Below, piece after piece: positions 53,039 through 64,000 of a DNA stretch of 64,000 nucleotides. A program made the translations under genes and the position numbers. The stretch's first letter is position 1. The number at the start of each line of letters is the position of its first letter. This DNA comes from Sialis fuliginosa (Eukaryota > Arthropoda > Insecta > Megaloptera > Sialidae). The stretch lies in NCBI GenBank assembly GCA_961205875.1, contig OY540809.1, forward strand, positions 12,474,267-12,538,266. Direction: 5' to 3'. The notes under the pieces are model-generated. The model did no database searches. It was not told where the DNA came from and worked only from the letters and a program-made list of their open reading frames with translations.

Positions 53039-53107
53039 AACGAACATGATGTTAGAAAGAGATAGTTAAATCAATATTATATATCTGTTAGAGAAGGACA
53101 ATGCGAA

Positions 53108-53130
53108 TTCTAGAACGTAGAAGAATATTC
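53108..53130 (-). promoter_or_regulatory. Heat-shock element 1
   Basis: On the + strand: TTC at 53108, GAA at 53113, a degenerate unit at 53118, GAA at 53123 and TTC at 53128. The units keep the exact 5-base register and alternating orientation (TTCnnGAA...GAAnnTTC) of an HSF binding site. Lies about 70 bases upstream of the TATA box. Confidence 0.75.
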
Positions 53131-53195
53131 GATCTGTTGAAGCGAGATAATGTATACACATAACGAGTATTAAAAAGAATACGCATATGTTCTGT

Positions 53196-53213
53196 TTCTA
53201 GATAATTCTAGAA
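53196..53213 (-). promoter_or_regulatory. Heat-shock element 2
   Basis: TTC at 53196, GAT (one mismatch) at 53201, TTC at 53206 and GAA at 53211: four alternating units in 5-base register, giving TTCTAGATAATTCTAGAA. Lies about 160 bases upstream of the TATA box. Confidence 0.8.
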
Positions 53214-55044
53214 AGAGGGAGAACTACGTGGGTATGCATTGTTGAGGGTAGTCTACAACATAATTGAATCATAATCTATTGTTGGGTATAAATTATTATG
53301 TTTATATATAATTTATATAATATATGATTACATGTAGAAATCATACAAATTATTATAAATTAAACGTTTTACACCGAGATATAAAAATATAGGTATTAAA
53401 AATTAAAAATATTTTATTTGCATTTGATGTAATTAAAATTTTACAAAATTTATAAATACAACAATGAACTCTGATGACGTAAAATGAGCATTAAAAAGTT
53501 AGCCAGATAAAATAAGTTAAAATAACAATAATCAAATGCGAGGTAAATATAGTAAATTAACGATTTTACATATTTTGTCAAAAAATATGTACCTATTGAA
53601 GGGCGGCGGAGGGAGGGGGTGGGGGCTATCTTTACGGACATGTAAAAGTGGACAACTACGTATGCATATTATGTAAATCGTATATGGCCAATGGCCATGA
53701 CGAGTGCAGACACTATACAAAAGATGTTGATAAATATTTTTATCAGTGGAATAGGTCAGGAATCTATTTTGAGATGGTACCGCCAATTTTATTTCAATGT
53801 CAATGCAAATCTTTATCATAAACATTATTAAAATAGTAAATCATATGCAGTTTTAGATTTTAGTAAAATTAGAAATCACATATTAAAAGTTAAAACAATC
53901 AGTTTTATATTAGGATGTGAAAAACAGCTTAAGAATCGAGACAGGACCGATTTTATATATGTCCGTGTTGAGGGCCCCTTAAAAAATGAGTGAACCCGTG
54001 CCTTATATTGATGTTCATAAAAAATATTTCATTCCGGATTTAAAAAGTTGGGGTAGCGAACCCTTTTGTGATTATATTTGCAAATAAATGACCGTTTTGC
54101 AGGGACCCTAAAAAGATTAGGCTCATAATTCTTTATAAGTTTTAATAAGTATTAGAAATTGGTGAAATATTTAGTATATTTAATGTCATCAATACAAATT
54201 ACCCCCCCCCCCCCCCTTTTTGAGAAAACAGTTCAAAATACTTTCAAAAAATTTAACTAATGTATTTATCCCATTAACCCCCCCGAAAATTTTTCTTGCT
54301 ACGCCACTGATACCTACCATGAGGCGCTAGCTGAGGGCCTCATGAGGACAGGGGTATCGCGATTCAGGTGTTAATGAATAACCCTCTATATTTTTACGTA
54401 TTATTATTTTGCGTCTTAGGGCTTAAAATATCTAATTGTAAGTACGGCTGATACCTAAATACATAATACGATTTTTGCATAAATTATGTAGGTATGTATT
54501 TGCAATATTACCTTATTAAATAAAATTTAGAAATCGTCACTTTTTTGGACTTGTTATTTACACACGAGTACTTCATTTTTGTGACGTGTTAAAAAATACG
54601 CCCATGGTTATTAATGTATAAGGAGAAATAAAAAAAAAAAAATCGCATAAATCGTAGGTAGCATCAATGGTTTTAGAATATACTGCAATTAAAATTGACA
54701 AAAGGCAAAAAACATGCAAATGTTGTGATGACGATGAAAAAATGCGCGTCGGTTTATTTATTTATATGTTGGATGTAGGTGCTAATTTTTATATTTTATT
54801 TATAGGTTTTTTTAACTCCAAAAATATTTTTTCACTAATCAAACCAAATTAGATTTAATGGAAATAGCATACAGATATTTAATTAATATATGTAGGTACT
54901 TATGAACATTATTTTATATTTTTGGTATAATCGCTATACCGGAAATGAGATTTGCTACAGTCATAACTCAAATTATTTTTGTCTAAAATAAAAACTACGC
55001 AACGTAAAAATTAATGAATTTTATATTAACATATTATTTAAAAA

Positions 55045-55190
55045 TTCACAACAATTAAATACATCCGATATTCAATTTTCGTACACAAATGAAAAATTAC
55101 CAACAACATAGATATGTAGTACCTAAATAATATTTATTACTATTTGAAATTCGAAAACGCGCGAAAATTGGATATGTATTTAATTGTTGT
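55045..55190. repeat. Imperfect inverted repeat
   Basis: ACAACAATTAAATACATCCG...CAATTTTCG is mirrored by CGAAAATTGGATATGTATTTAATTGTTGT, with arms of about 32 bases. Small fold-back of unknown origin. Confidence 0.6.
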
Positions 55191-55599
55191 AAAATTGGAT
55201 TGTTTAAAAAACAACACCTGAAAATTCACTAAAGAAGTGGGATGAAAATTGATCATCTCCTAACAATTTCTTTACTAATATTTAATTAATGAAATTGACC
55301 CCTTTCGGCGTATTTCTTGCTAAGTATTCCACCGCAAACCGCACAAAAAAGACATTGCTTAAAAAAAAACAAAGAATTTTGTTCGAAAATCTGAAAGTAA
55401 TTGATATAAATTTTAAAATAAAATAAGTTTATATTTCGATTTTATTTATTTAATTTTGTTGAAAAGTAACAAAATTTAAGGAAATGGATAGTGAGAGATT
55501 CTGATTGTACTAACTTCAAAACGTAAAGAAAAGTTGTTTTCCGTATGTTTATTGCTCAATTTTAAATAAATTATTCATTATTAAAAGTCGTTAAAATCA

Positions 55600-56045
55600 A
55601 TCAAGCGACGTGATTGGTTGAAGCGTTTGTGACGTCATAATCCATGTTCTGTCCAGCTGTCAATGTTGTTTGTATACAAAGTTTCAACGCGTGAGTTATA
55701 AAAACTAGAGAAATAATAAAAATGAGCTGAAATCCTCAAATTTGGGAATGCTGCCCTTAGAAAGTCGTAATTTCTCGAGTATATTATTATTGTATATGTT
55801 TCAACTATACAGAATAACCTTACTTTTTATTTTTTTCCTTAGTTTTTCTTCTGCCTCAGTTAAAAATATTTTTCCAGGAGTTTTGTGAGTTGAATTATTA
55901 CAACAAGGTACGAAAAAATATTTATAACTTATTATTTTTCTTGTGTTTTCCATGTTTATCGTTAACACTTGTATATTTAAGCATCGGCCGACATTTCAAC
56001 ACTGGATTATGACGTCACGCAACATGGCGCGCAATTGGAAGCGTT
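55600..56045. repeat. Inverted pair around TGACGTCATAATCC
   Basis: GTGACGTCATAATCCATGTT near 55630 and its inverted partner AACACTGGATTATGACGTCAC near 56000 enclose about 370 bases. Looks like the ends of a fold-back element; outer limits unclear. Confidence 0.45.
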
Positions 56046-58798
56046 TGAAAAGTATATTTTTTAAATTTGATATTTTGGAGTCGGGATAAACTTTCGGAGT
56101 ATGAAAAAATTTTCTACAATGTTTTTTTTATCTCTAGATTACATTAAACAGGTTAGGGGTTTTCATTTTTGACTCTATCATCACGAAGATTTTAATAAAA
56201 ACAAAACATACATATTTAAATTCTTTGTATTGTCAGCTTTCATTTGTTATCACACTCGCCGAAACGGGAAATCCCTAAATTTGCATGAAAAATCGCACCA
56301 CGTAACTTCAAATCCGCGTAAAAAGAGACCCTATTGTACTTCACGGGACCTCATATTTATCGTTGCTTAATTAACGCCATGATATCTAAATCCAGTGCTA
56401 AAGTTACACAGTTGAAGAATTTTTCATTTTTTTATTGACTAAAATATACCTCATTTGAGAAAATGAATAAATAGTAATTATTGTTATTATGTATTACGTA
56501 TGTTTCTTTTTTGGTATTGAAAATAAGTTGTTTTTCTAAGTGAGCAAGTGAAAGCTAAATTTTCGCCCACTCGCGTTCGTGAGAAATAACCCCAACTGTG
56601 ATGATTATACAAAACGTCAATTATTTATTATTATATGATTATAAAATTTTGCTTCCTTGCCAATATCTGAAAGATACAAGAAACTATGTGATCATTTTTC
56701 AAAAATAGAAAAAAAAGTTGTTCTCCGATTTAAACATTTTCACTTGATCTTCCCGTGTCAGGTGAAATTAAATAATAGCGAAATTTTGATAAATAGCTAA
56801 TTAAAATCATAGACTCGCCATTGTATCTACTTATACCTGGGATGTAGAACTTGTGGCCTTTTTCTGTACTCGAAATCAGTGCGGGCTTCTATATTTTGTA
56901 CGTAATTAATTACTGAAAACATGAATAAAATAAATTCCTTGTTCAGTGGTTATACGAGTTCACGAATTTGAAGAACAGGTAAGAAGGATTTAAAAACGGC
57001 CTCATAATTATATATATTTTCTTCTCAAAGGACTCCCTTCGAGAAAGTACCATATATATTTAAAATTGCGTCTTGATAAGGCTTTCATTAACGAAAAAGG
57101 TGGCCTTAAAATGTATACCGATATGTTTTTTTTTGGTGTTTTTTAAATGTATTAGAGAAAATAAAATAGTATTTTTTATGTACATAAATATACAATATTA
57201 AATATCATTCATTAATATAATAAGTATAATACTAAATATATACATGAAATTATTAATATTAAAATATATACAAAGATTGACAAAGAATTAATTTTGAATC
57301 ATTTTATTGTACATATACCTATATTCGTATTTTTTATAATCATGATTTAAACGTTTTAAATTTAATTATTATTGTATTATTGAAAATTCAAACAATGTTA
57401 TTTTGTTATATTTATAACTAAATCGTCAATAGAAAATAATGTAAGAGAGATGCAAAATAGACATACCTAGATAAAATGTTAAGGTTTCTCTATCTGTCTG
57501 CCAGTCTGGTTAGTGTTAGAAAGTATCCTCTGAAAAAAGGATACCAAATTGACAGCTATCACACAAAAGCAATTATTTTAAGGTCATCTCTAATTAAAGC
57601 GGTCATAAAATACTAGCTGGATATCTGCAAAACATTTACAATATTTACTAATTGTTCGTTTTTCTTGATAATGTATGTTATATAATAAATTAAAGTAAAC
57701 AATAAGATTTACAATATGCAATGAAAATGATATGTAGTATTATTGATCAATTCTATTTTTGTATTATAAACAAAATAACTCCAAATATATTTTTGTTAAT
57801 AAATACTAAAGTGAATAGAAAAATGAAGATACTATGTATACATTTCAAATGTGATGATATATGATCACGTGAACATCATAAAATTTCCCGTATATTATTT
57901 TATAATATAATGTTTATGAAAACTAGACGCAGTAACAAGTACACGCGTTTTTTAAAAATAGTCGGGAAAGTTTTAATGCTGTCCGAGTGACTACGCGTTT
58001 CACATTGGCATAATGCCAGTTAGGCGAAAACATTTCAAATTGCAATAATGTTCATATTTCCAAAACATGGTCATACAATCCAAAAACAATAGCAAATTGA
58101 TGTATTTTTCATAGACCGTCATTGATTAGTAACTTCTAATATTTATACATTGATGACGTAAAAGTGAACGCATGTTATGATTATTATGATACAATTTTAC
58201 TAAAAGAAAATGACAATGCCGATAATTGCAAATAAAATCTATATTTCTACCAATCATTTAAATGTAAAACACACGTCAAATTGCTTTGAAATATGTAAAT
58301 TAATATTAAAATAAAATAACTTACGAATGGGGTACGTCGAAAAGGCATAGTCAACTATATTATAAAAAAAATAAATACTATGGAACTTTTGAAATATTAA
58401 CATGAACACTTTTATTTAAGGAATATTTTAAACAAATAAAATATACAAATGTAGCACTATTATAATAAAATTCGCAAAATTCTAGAACGAACTGAGAAAT
58501 GCATTCGGAATCATCTGGAACAATATTGTAACATATATGAACAGACATATAATTGAGAATATTATTTCAAAATCTTATATAATTTGTAATGACGTATGTC
58601 GTTGAGCACAGCATTTGCATATTCCAATGCGCAAACTCTAGCAAAAATAAGTCGAGAAGAAGAAGAATATTTATTATCCAAATAAACTTCAACTTCGATA
58701 ATAACCTAAAAGTACTGCAATACAAATAAAATAAATATTATATTATAATATAATATTATGCTAAGATAATATGTGATTACTAAGTATCGTTTTTTAAA

Positions 58799-61764
58799 AT
58801 GGCACATCCATATTATGATAAAATATTTCCTGCAAATCATAAAACTATTTTTGTGTTAGATCATACTCCTTATTTTAGTATATCTTGTGATAATCCTATA
58901 GAATTTGATTTTTTAAAGACACGAAGTCCTTTAACTCCAATTCCATTGGCACCTATTTCAAAATCTCTCTGGACATGTAGTGTTGAATCAACAATAGAAT
59001 ATTGTAGAATAGTGTGGGATTTATTTCCGCAAGGAAAATTAGTAAGAAATTATCATTATTTTAAAATTTAATGGAACATTCATAATTTAATTTTTTAGAT
59101 TAGATTTATAGTAAGCGATACAATTGCACATATACTAAATACATGGAATCCTCAAACACAAAATCTCATTCATGTAAGTTGTACATTCAACTCGAAACTA
59201 ACATAACATTGTTATTAATATATACATTGTTTAAATTAATAGGTAATGAATGCAATGTCCATGATTGGTGTACCACCAAGAACAGTACCACCAAATGTAG
59301 AGTTGTCGGTACTGCATGGTTTGCGAGCTGCCGCAGAAGCATTATCAGAAATGACTGATGCTCAAAAGAATCATAAATCTAATGCTACAGATTCCTCTCT
59401 TGCTCTCCGTAATAACAGTTGTGTCATTTGTGTTACTTCTGCAAGAGATGATGCAAGTATGAAAAGTTTAGAAGACATCTTTCAAAGCGTTCTTGTAGCG
59501 CAAAATAAAATTTCTGCTTCATCTGAAAAGTAAGACAAATAATAATTTAATATTTCAAGTATACATAAGTATCTTAAATGTTTTCATTTCAGCTTAATTA
59601 CTATAAACCATTGTCATCTAGTAATAATTAATATCTACCCAAATAATCTTGAATCACAAGTAACGAGTCATGCACCTAGAGAGGTTTCATCAATTTTAAC
59701 AACAGAAGTTCATTCAATTAAAGCTTCCACTATTTCTCTAAAATTGTCTCACTTGATACTTAATCATTACGATCTTGCTAGTACAACTGTAACGGGTATT
59801 CCAATGAAAGAAGAACAAAATGCAAGTTCATCAGCAAATTACGATGTAGAAATATATCATCCAAGCGCAGCTCATACTGCAATATTAAAAGCAAACGCTG
59901 CGGATGCAGCTTTGATAAGAACTACAAAAGAAGGATCTGAGTATGAAACTGTATGTTGCTTTAAATAAATATTATTCTAATTTTAATATAGTCCTAAAAA
60001 GTATGACATTATCAAAGCCAATATAAAAAATATAACACATTTTTCCCATTCCCAAAGCAACTCTTTTTGAAGACATACATGCTTTTAAAATAGATTACAA
60101 ATCTAAAGTCTGCTTTTGTTTATTACTACCTAGCTAAAAATTGAACTGATTGTTTATTCCACAATGGGGACTGGTTTTTGAACTTCTATAATCATTCTAC
60201 GTCTATGTCAATATTCGCAACAGCTGCTGGTGAACTGGCCACCGCCACAATCGGCATCACAACTTTTATCAGCGTCTGGTGCTTAACTGACTGCGGCATG
60301 TGCGGTTTTTTTTCTATAATGCAACAAATCACAAAATTGTTTTCCACATTTGCCTGTGCTTCAAAATAAATTCACAACTAACTTTGCAGAGAAAAATCCG
60401 CACAGAAAATAATTGTAGTGCACGCTAAGCTTTAATTCTAATTTTAGGTAACTTTAAAATGGTGTACACCACGAGGCTGCAGCGCATCTGAAATGCAGAA
60501 TTGTACATCAATGCATAGAATCACTCCTGTTGATGTAAATTCAAGACCATCTTCATGCCTAATAAACTTTTTGTTAAACGGTAGATCCGTGATGCTTGAA
60601 ATGCCTAGAAAATCTGGTGGAAAAATGATCAGCCATCTTTTAGCTTCTCACGGAGGAGAAATATTTATTCACACTTTGTGCACAGCAAGGTGGGTTAATG
60701 ATTTTTATTAGCTTTAAAATTTTTCAAATTCATTCTTCATTTTATAGATCAGTTCTTGAAGATCCACCTTCGATATCAGAGGGAGCGGGTGGCAGAGTTA
60801 CAGATTATCGAATAACAGATTTTGGTGTATTTATTCAAAGTAATAAACTAATACCCTTGAAACATAAAGTGGAGTCAAGTCCGAAACCTTTGGTAAAGAT
60901 CTTAGAAAAACTTGATAGAGAAACTAAATATTGGCCTTTAACAATTAGCTCAACACTGATTTTTAATATAAAAAATGTAAGTATTCTTTAAAAAAATTTA
61001 AATAATTTTCTTGCACACAATTTAATATTTTATCATAATAAATTTTAGCATTTAGATCCGTTACTTCAATTAATTACAAAGAAAACATTAACAAACGATG
61101 AAGTAATTAAATCTAAACAAGTAATCTATAGTCTGATTGGTTTAGAATCGAAACATGAGCCGTTACATTTAGTTAATGTTGGACATAGATCTAAAGGTCA
61201 GAAACGTGAAGATCAATATAAAATGTTATGGAATGAAATAGAAGTTCTGTTGAAACGGAACTGTCATACAGAAAATCATACCGAAGTCTACAATTGTTTA
61301 CTTGAGTGTCATAAATTTAGTTTAGAAGAAAACAGAGAATCTAAAATATCAGATAAAGTAGAATTAGATCAAGCATTAAGAGAATTAGACCAACTAGGTG
61401 AGTTAATTATTTAATTTGCTTTCTTTAAAACGGGTCACCAATCTTTTTTATAAATTTTTTAGGAAAACCTGAAACTACCGCTCAAGCCAGAGTATCTGTC
61501 ATCAGAGCTACAACTGATTCACCCATGTCACCTCCTCCGTTAACAAATGTTACTAATCCGTTAAGTAAAAGTATCAAATCATCATTTGGAGGACCGAAAT
61601 CATTTTTAGAAATTTTTATGAGCATGGAAAAAGTAAGTAAAAGACCAGAATTCCACGGCAGACTTGCAGCTGATGGAGCAATTGCAAAGTTATATCCTAA
61701 TTTAAATTCAGAAAATGATCGAGGATCTAATAGAACTGAGGGAGCAGCAGAAATAGATGCATAA
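58799..61764 (+). CDS. INTS13: Integrator complex subunit 13 / Asunder
   Basis: Eight exons, 58799-59041, 59099-59173, 59243-59529, 59593-59950, 60448-60689, 60748-60976, 61049-61397 and 61463-61764, give 694 residues (human 706), all phases matching. The N-terminal VWA-like domain has [39 protein letters not shown] and [14 protein letters not shown]. The middle shows [29 protein letters not shown] and [15 protein letters not shown]. The C-terminus has [27 protein letters not shown], the tail that in human INTS13 contacts the INTS4/9/11 cleavage module. INTS13 forms the INTS10-13-14 module of Integrator in the nucleus. Drosophila Asunder is also needed for dynein localisation in spermatogenesis. 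Secure orthology. Confidence 0.96.
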
Positions 61765-64000
61765 TATTTTTCAGAAGTTGAATTAAATACAAATCACTTA
61801 TATTTTAAACTGTGTGCAATGATTTTACATTAAAATCATGTTTGTGTCATCATTTAATTAATAATGAATATTTTTTATAAATAAAAATTATTAATAAATT
61901 TTAAAACAAAAAAACTAGCCTAGTGAATTTGTTATTAATATGTTAACCGACTAGAAATTGGTAGAACTGATTGAAAAAAATTCAAAATGAAATATAACTT
62001 AATTGTCGACAGCAAAGTAAAATCAATTCTTTTTAAACTATTGCGTTAAAATATTAATAAGTACCTATAATAAAATAAAATAAATAATTAAAGGAGTTCT
62101 TTATTTTTCTAAAAAATTGTGCAATATTTAAATAGTTATAACTTTTAAGAACACTTTAAATTAGCAATAAGTTTGTAGACAATGTATTCACATAAATAGT
62201 GAATTGATTTATAAAGGTGACAAGGTAAGTGAACATAAATAGATAATGTATATATTGTCAGGTTTAGTGACACTAATGTGAATAATGTATTAACTAGGGA
62301 TGTTACGAAACTATTTTTACCTTCAAAACCATACCTGAAATAATTAGATATTGAACTCCGAAACAATTATTAAGGATATTATTTTGGACATTTTCCTACT
62401 CAGAGACAAACTGCAGACATTAACATATTATTATTTATTTTAAATATTTTTCTTCATAGTTTATTAAATAAAACTTTGATCTAGAATGCACAACCTTAAC
62501 GATCTCATATTGAATATTATATTTTAAGGTGTTTCAATTTAAAAAATCAATGTGTTATTATTCTCAACAATAAGTTGTGATTTTGATTATTATGAAATAC
62601 AATTTTAGAAGTACATTTATAAAAAAAAATTTTTTAAGCTCGAAAATGAACTGAAGTTCTGATTCATAAACTGTATGTAATATTTAATTTTAAATAAATA
62701 AATACTTACCTCATGATTTCTAATAATAATTTTAACTTTTATGAAAGAAACAAAACTGTTACTGAATAAGTTTTGCTCATTTTTCTCATGATGGAACTTT
62801 GGTATAAAATACTATATATCTTCGTCAAACATATCCGTTCAAAACTTTATATATATATATTCCTTGTGAACTCTAGCCTTTCAGATTTTTTTCTGGTATT
62901 TTTGAAACTTGGACAAAAAAATCAATCTAATAAATTGCCCGGTTAAGTTCGTTAGTTAGCAAAATGGTGGCCGTTCAAAATCAGAAAATTTTTATATCTC
63001 AGGTATTAATTATCAGATCAGTGATATTAAATATGTTTTAAAATTTTCTTAAGACCAAAATATTATGTCTCTTGCAACTTTTTTTATTACATATTCAATA
63101 ATTTTGTATTTTTTTCCCGCAGTTGTTGCACGAACAGAATGTTTTAAATTATTAAAATTATATAAAAAATATGGTTCTATTTGATTTTTTAACATAGATA
63201 ATGTTAAGTGGTTAGTTTAAATGAATTGTTTTTGAATTTATAAAGAAATAAAATTTAAATGTTTATTATATATTATCCTACATTACATACAACTGTCTCT
63301 AGCCTCACCATTCGTTAATTAATATAAACTAAGCTGATAAACCCATCAAAGTTGTTTATGAAGTATAATATAATTGTTTTACTCTTGTATACTTTATTTA
63401 CATCACAGAAGAAACTTGATGCAACGTATTGTAAATTGTAATTAAATATAGAAAACATACCAGTTATATTTTTTGTACAATCAAAATGTTTGCGTCCAAG
63501 TTTCTTTTGTTAGTTATCAACAATGGTGCACTAGTTAAAAAACACTTACTCAAATTTTCAACATCCAGTCATAAAATTGAAAATTGTTAAGGCCATAAAT
63601 GTGAAGTCTAATATGTTACAAACATATGTTAAATAATGAACTGTACATATTTTCATTATATAATTTGTAATATTTTCATTATTTGTCCTGTTTCGAAACA
63701 GGACTTGTGATAACTACTCACCATTTCCCAAAATAGAACAAAATCATGATTACTTATTCTAATTTTACCATAAAATATAAAAAAATAGCAAACATTTGTT
63801 TATTCCCAAACATGAACAGTTCTTGTCAGAATGTTATATAATGACAAACACCATGACACCAGCTTGTTTTGTACAGTGGCACCAATTTATTAAGTATAAA
63901 CTAATTACAAAATGCAGCACATATATATAATTCAAACTAAACATCGTTTCCAATAACAATTTAATAGATATGCAGGTGCCATTTTAATCGTTTAGTTTAA
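61765..64000. other. Downstream flank of INTS13
   Basis: AT-rich 3' flank with an AATAAA at 61880-61885 and no supported gene. One perfect 20-base palindrome lies at 63685-63704. Confidence 0.55.
63685..63704. repeat. Perfect 20-bp palindrome
   Basis: GTCCTGTTTCGAAACAGGAC reads the same on both strands. Isolated, in non-coding sequence, of unknown meaning. Confidence 0.7.

Larger units (their letters stand above)
53224..58798. other. Large intergenic region BAG gene-INTS13
   Basis: No supported gene. Contains a poly-C tract with CCCCCC and GCTACGCCACTG phrases (about 54200-54310) typical of hAT-like repeat ends, a short palindrome at 55045-55190 and an inverted pair around TGACGTCATAATCC at 55620-56020. 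The rest is AT-rich. The last few hundred bases should hold the INTS13 promoter. Confidence 0.55.

Noticed and set aside
54667-54852. 61-residue ORF with a CKCCDDDEK phrase
   Set aside because: Isolated in intergenic sequence with no homology, promoter or splice support.

Overview
This is an AT-rich (about three-quarters A+T by eye) animal nuclear contig. Its genes have short GT-AG introns, long 3' flanks and many small inverted-repeat (MITE-like) transposons. The proteins have an arthropod, and specifically insect, flavour: a starvin/Samui-type BAG protein, a GMC oxidoreductase and an Asunder-type INTS13. The order cannot be fixed from sequence alone. The presence of an ALKBH5-type demethylase argues against a Drosophila-like fly.

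Layout: the last three exons of RAD50 (+), a single-exon SOSS-B single-strand-DNA-binding protein (+), the nucleotide-sugar transporter-like SLC35C2 (+, with introns full of fold-back elements), JARID2 (-), BRAT1 (+), ALKBH5 (-), the KEOPS subunit TPRKB/CGI121 (+), UCHL3 (+), a 6-kb repeat-rich gap, Raptor/RPTOR (-, 19 coding exons), RINT1 (-), a GMC oxidoreductase (+), a starvin/BAG3-like co-chaperone (-) with a heat-shock promoter, a 6-kb gap with repeats, and INTS13/Asunder (+). Exon-intron structures were traced by hand. Each closes in frame at every junction, and each gene except RAD50, which is cut by the window edge, is complete. No tRNA, rRNA or CRISPR array was seen.

How the genes relate: these are ordinary single-copy eukaryotic genes, not an operon or a defence island. 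Several act in DNA double-strand-break signalling or with the Integrator complex (RAD50, SOSS-B, BRAT1, RINT1, INTS13). Head-to-head pairs (JARID2/BRAT1, ALKBH5/TPRKB, RINT1/GMC) share intergenic promoter regions of 0.7-0.9 kb.

Best leads for follow-up: (1) an in-frame 24-codon extension beyond a UGA-C stop in Raptor, a candidate for readthrough; (2) two clean heat-shock elements and a TATA box upstream of the BAG gene; (3) a decayed copy of JARID2's own exon lying inside JARID2's last intron; (4) very long hairpins transcribed within SLC35C2 introns; (5) a duplicated splice donor and a proline-directed repeat in the Raptor linker. No wholly new biological system was found.
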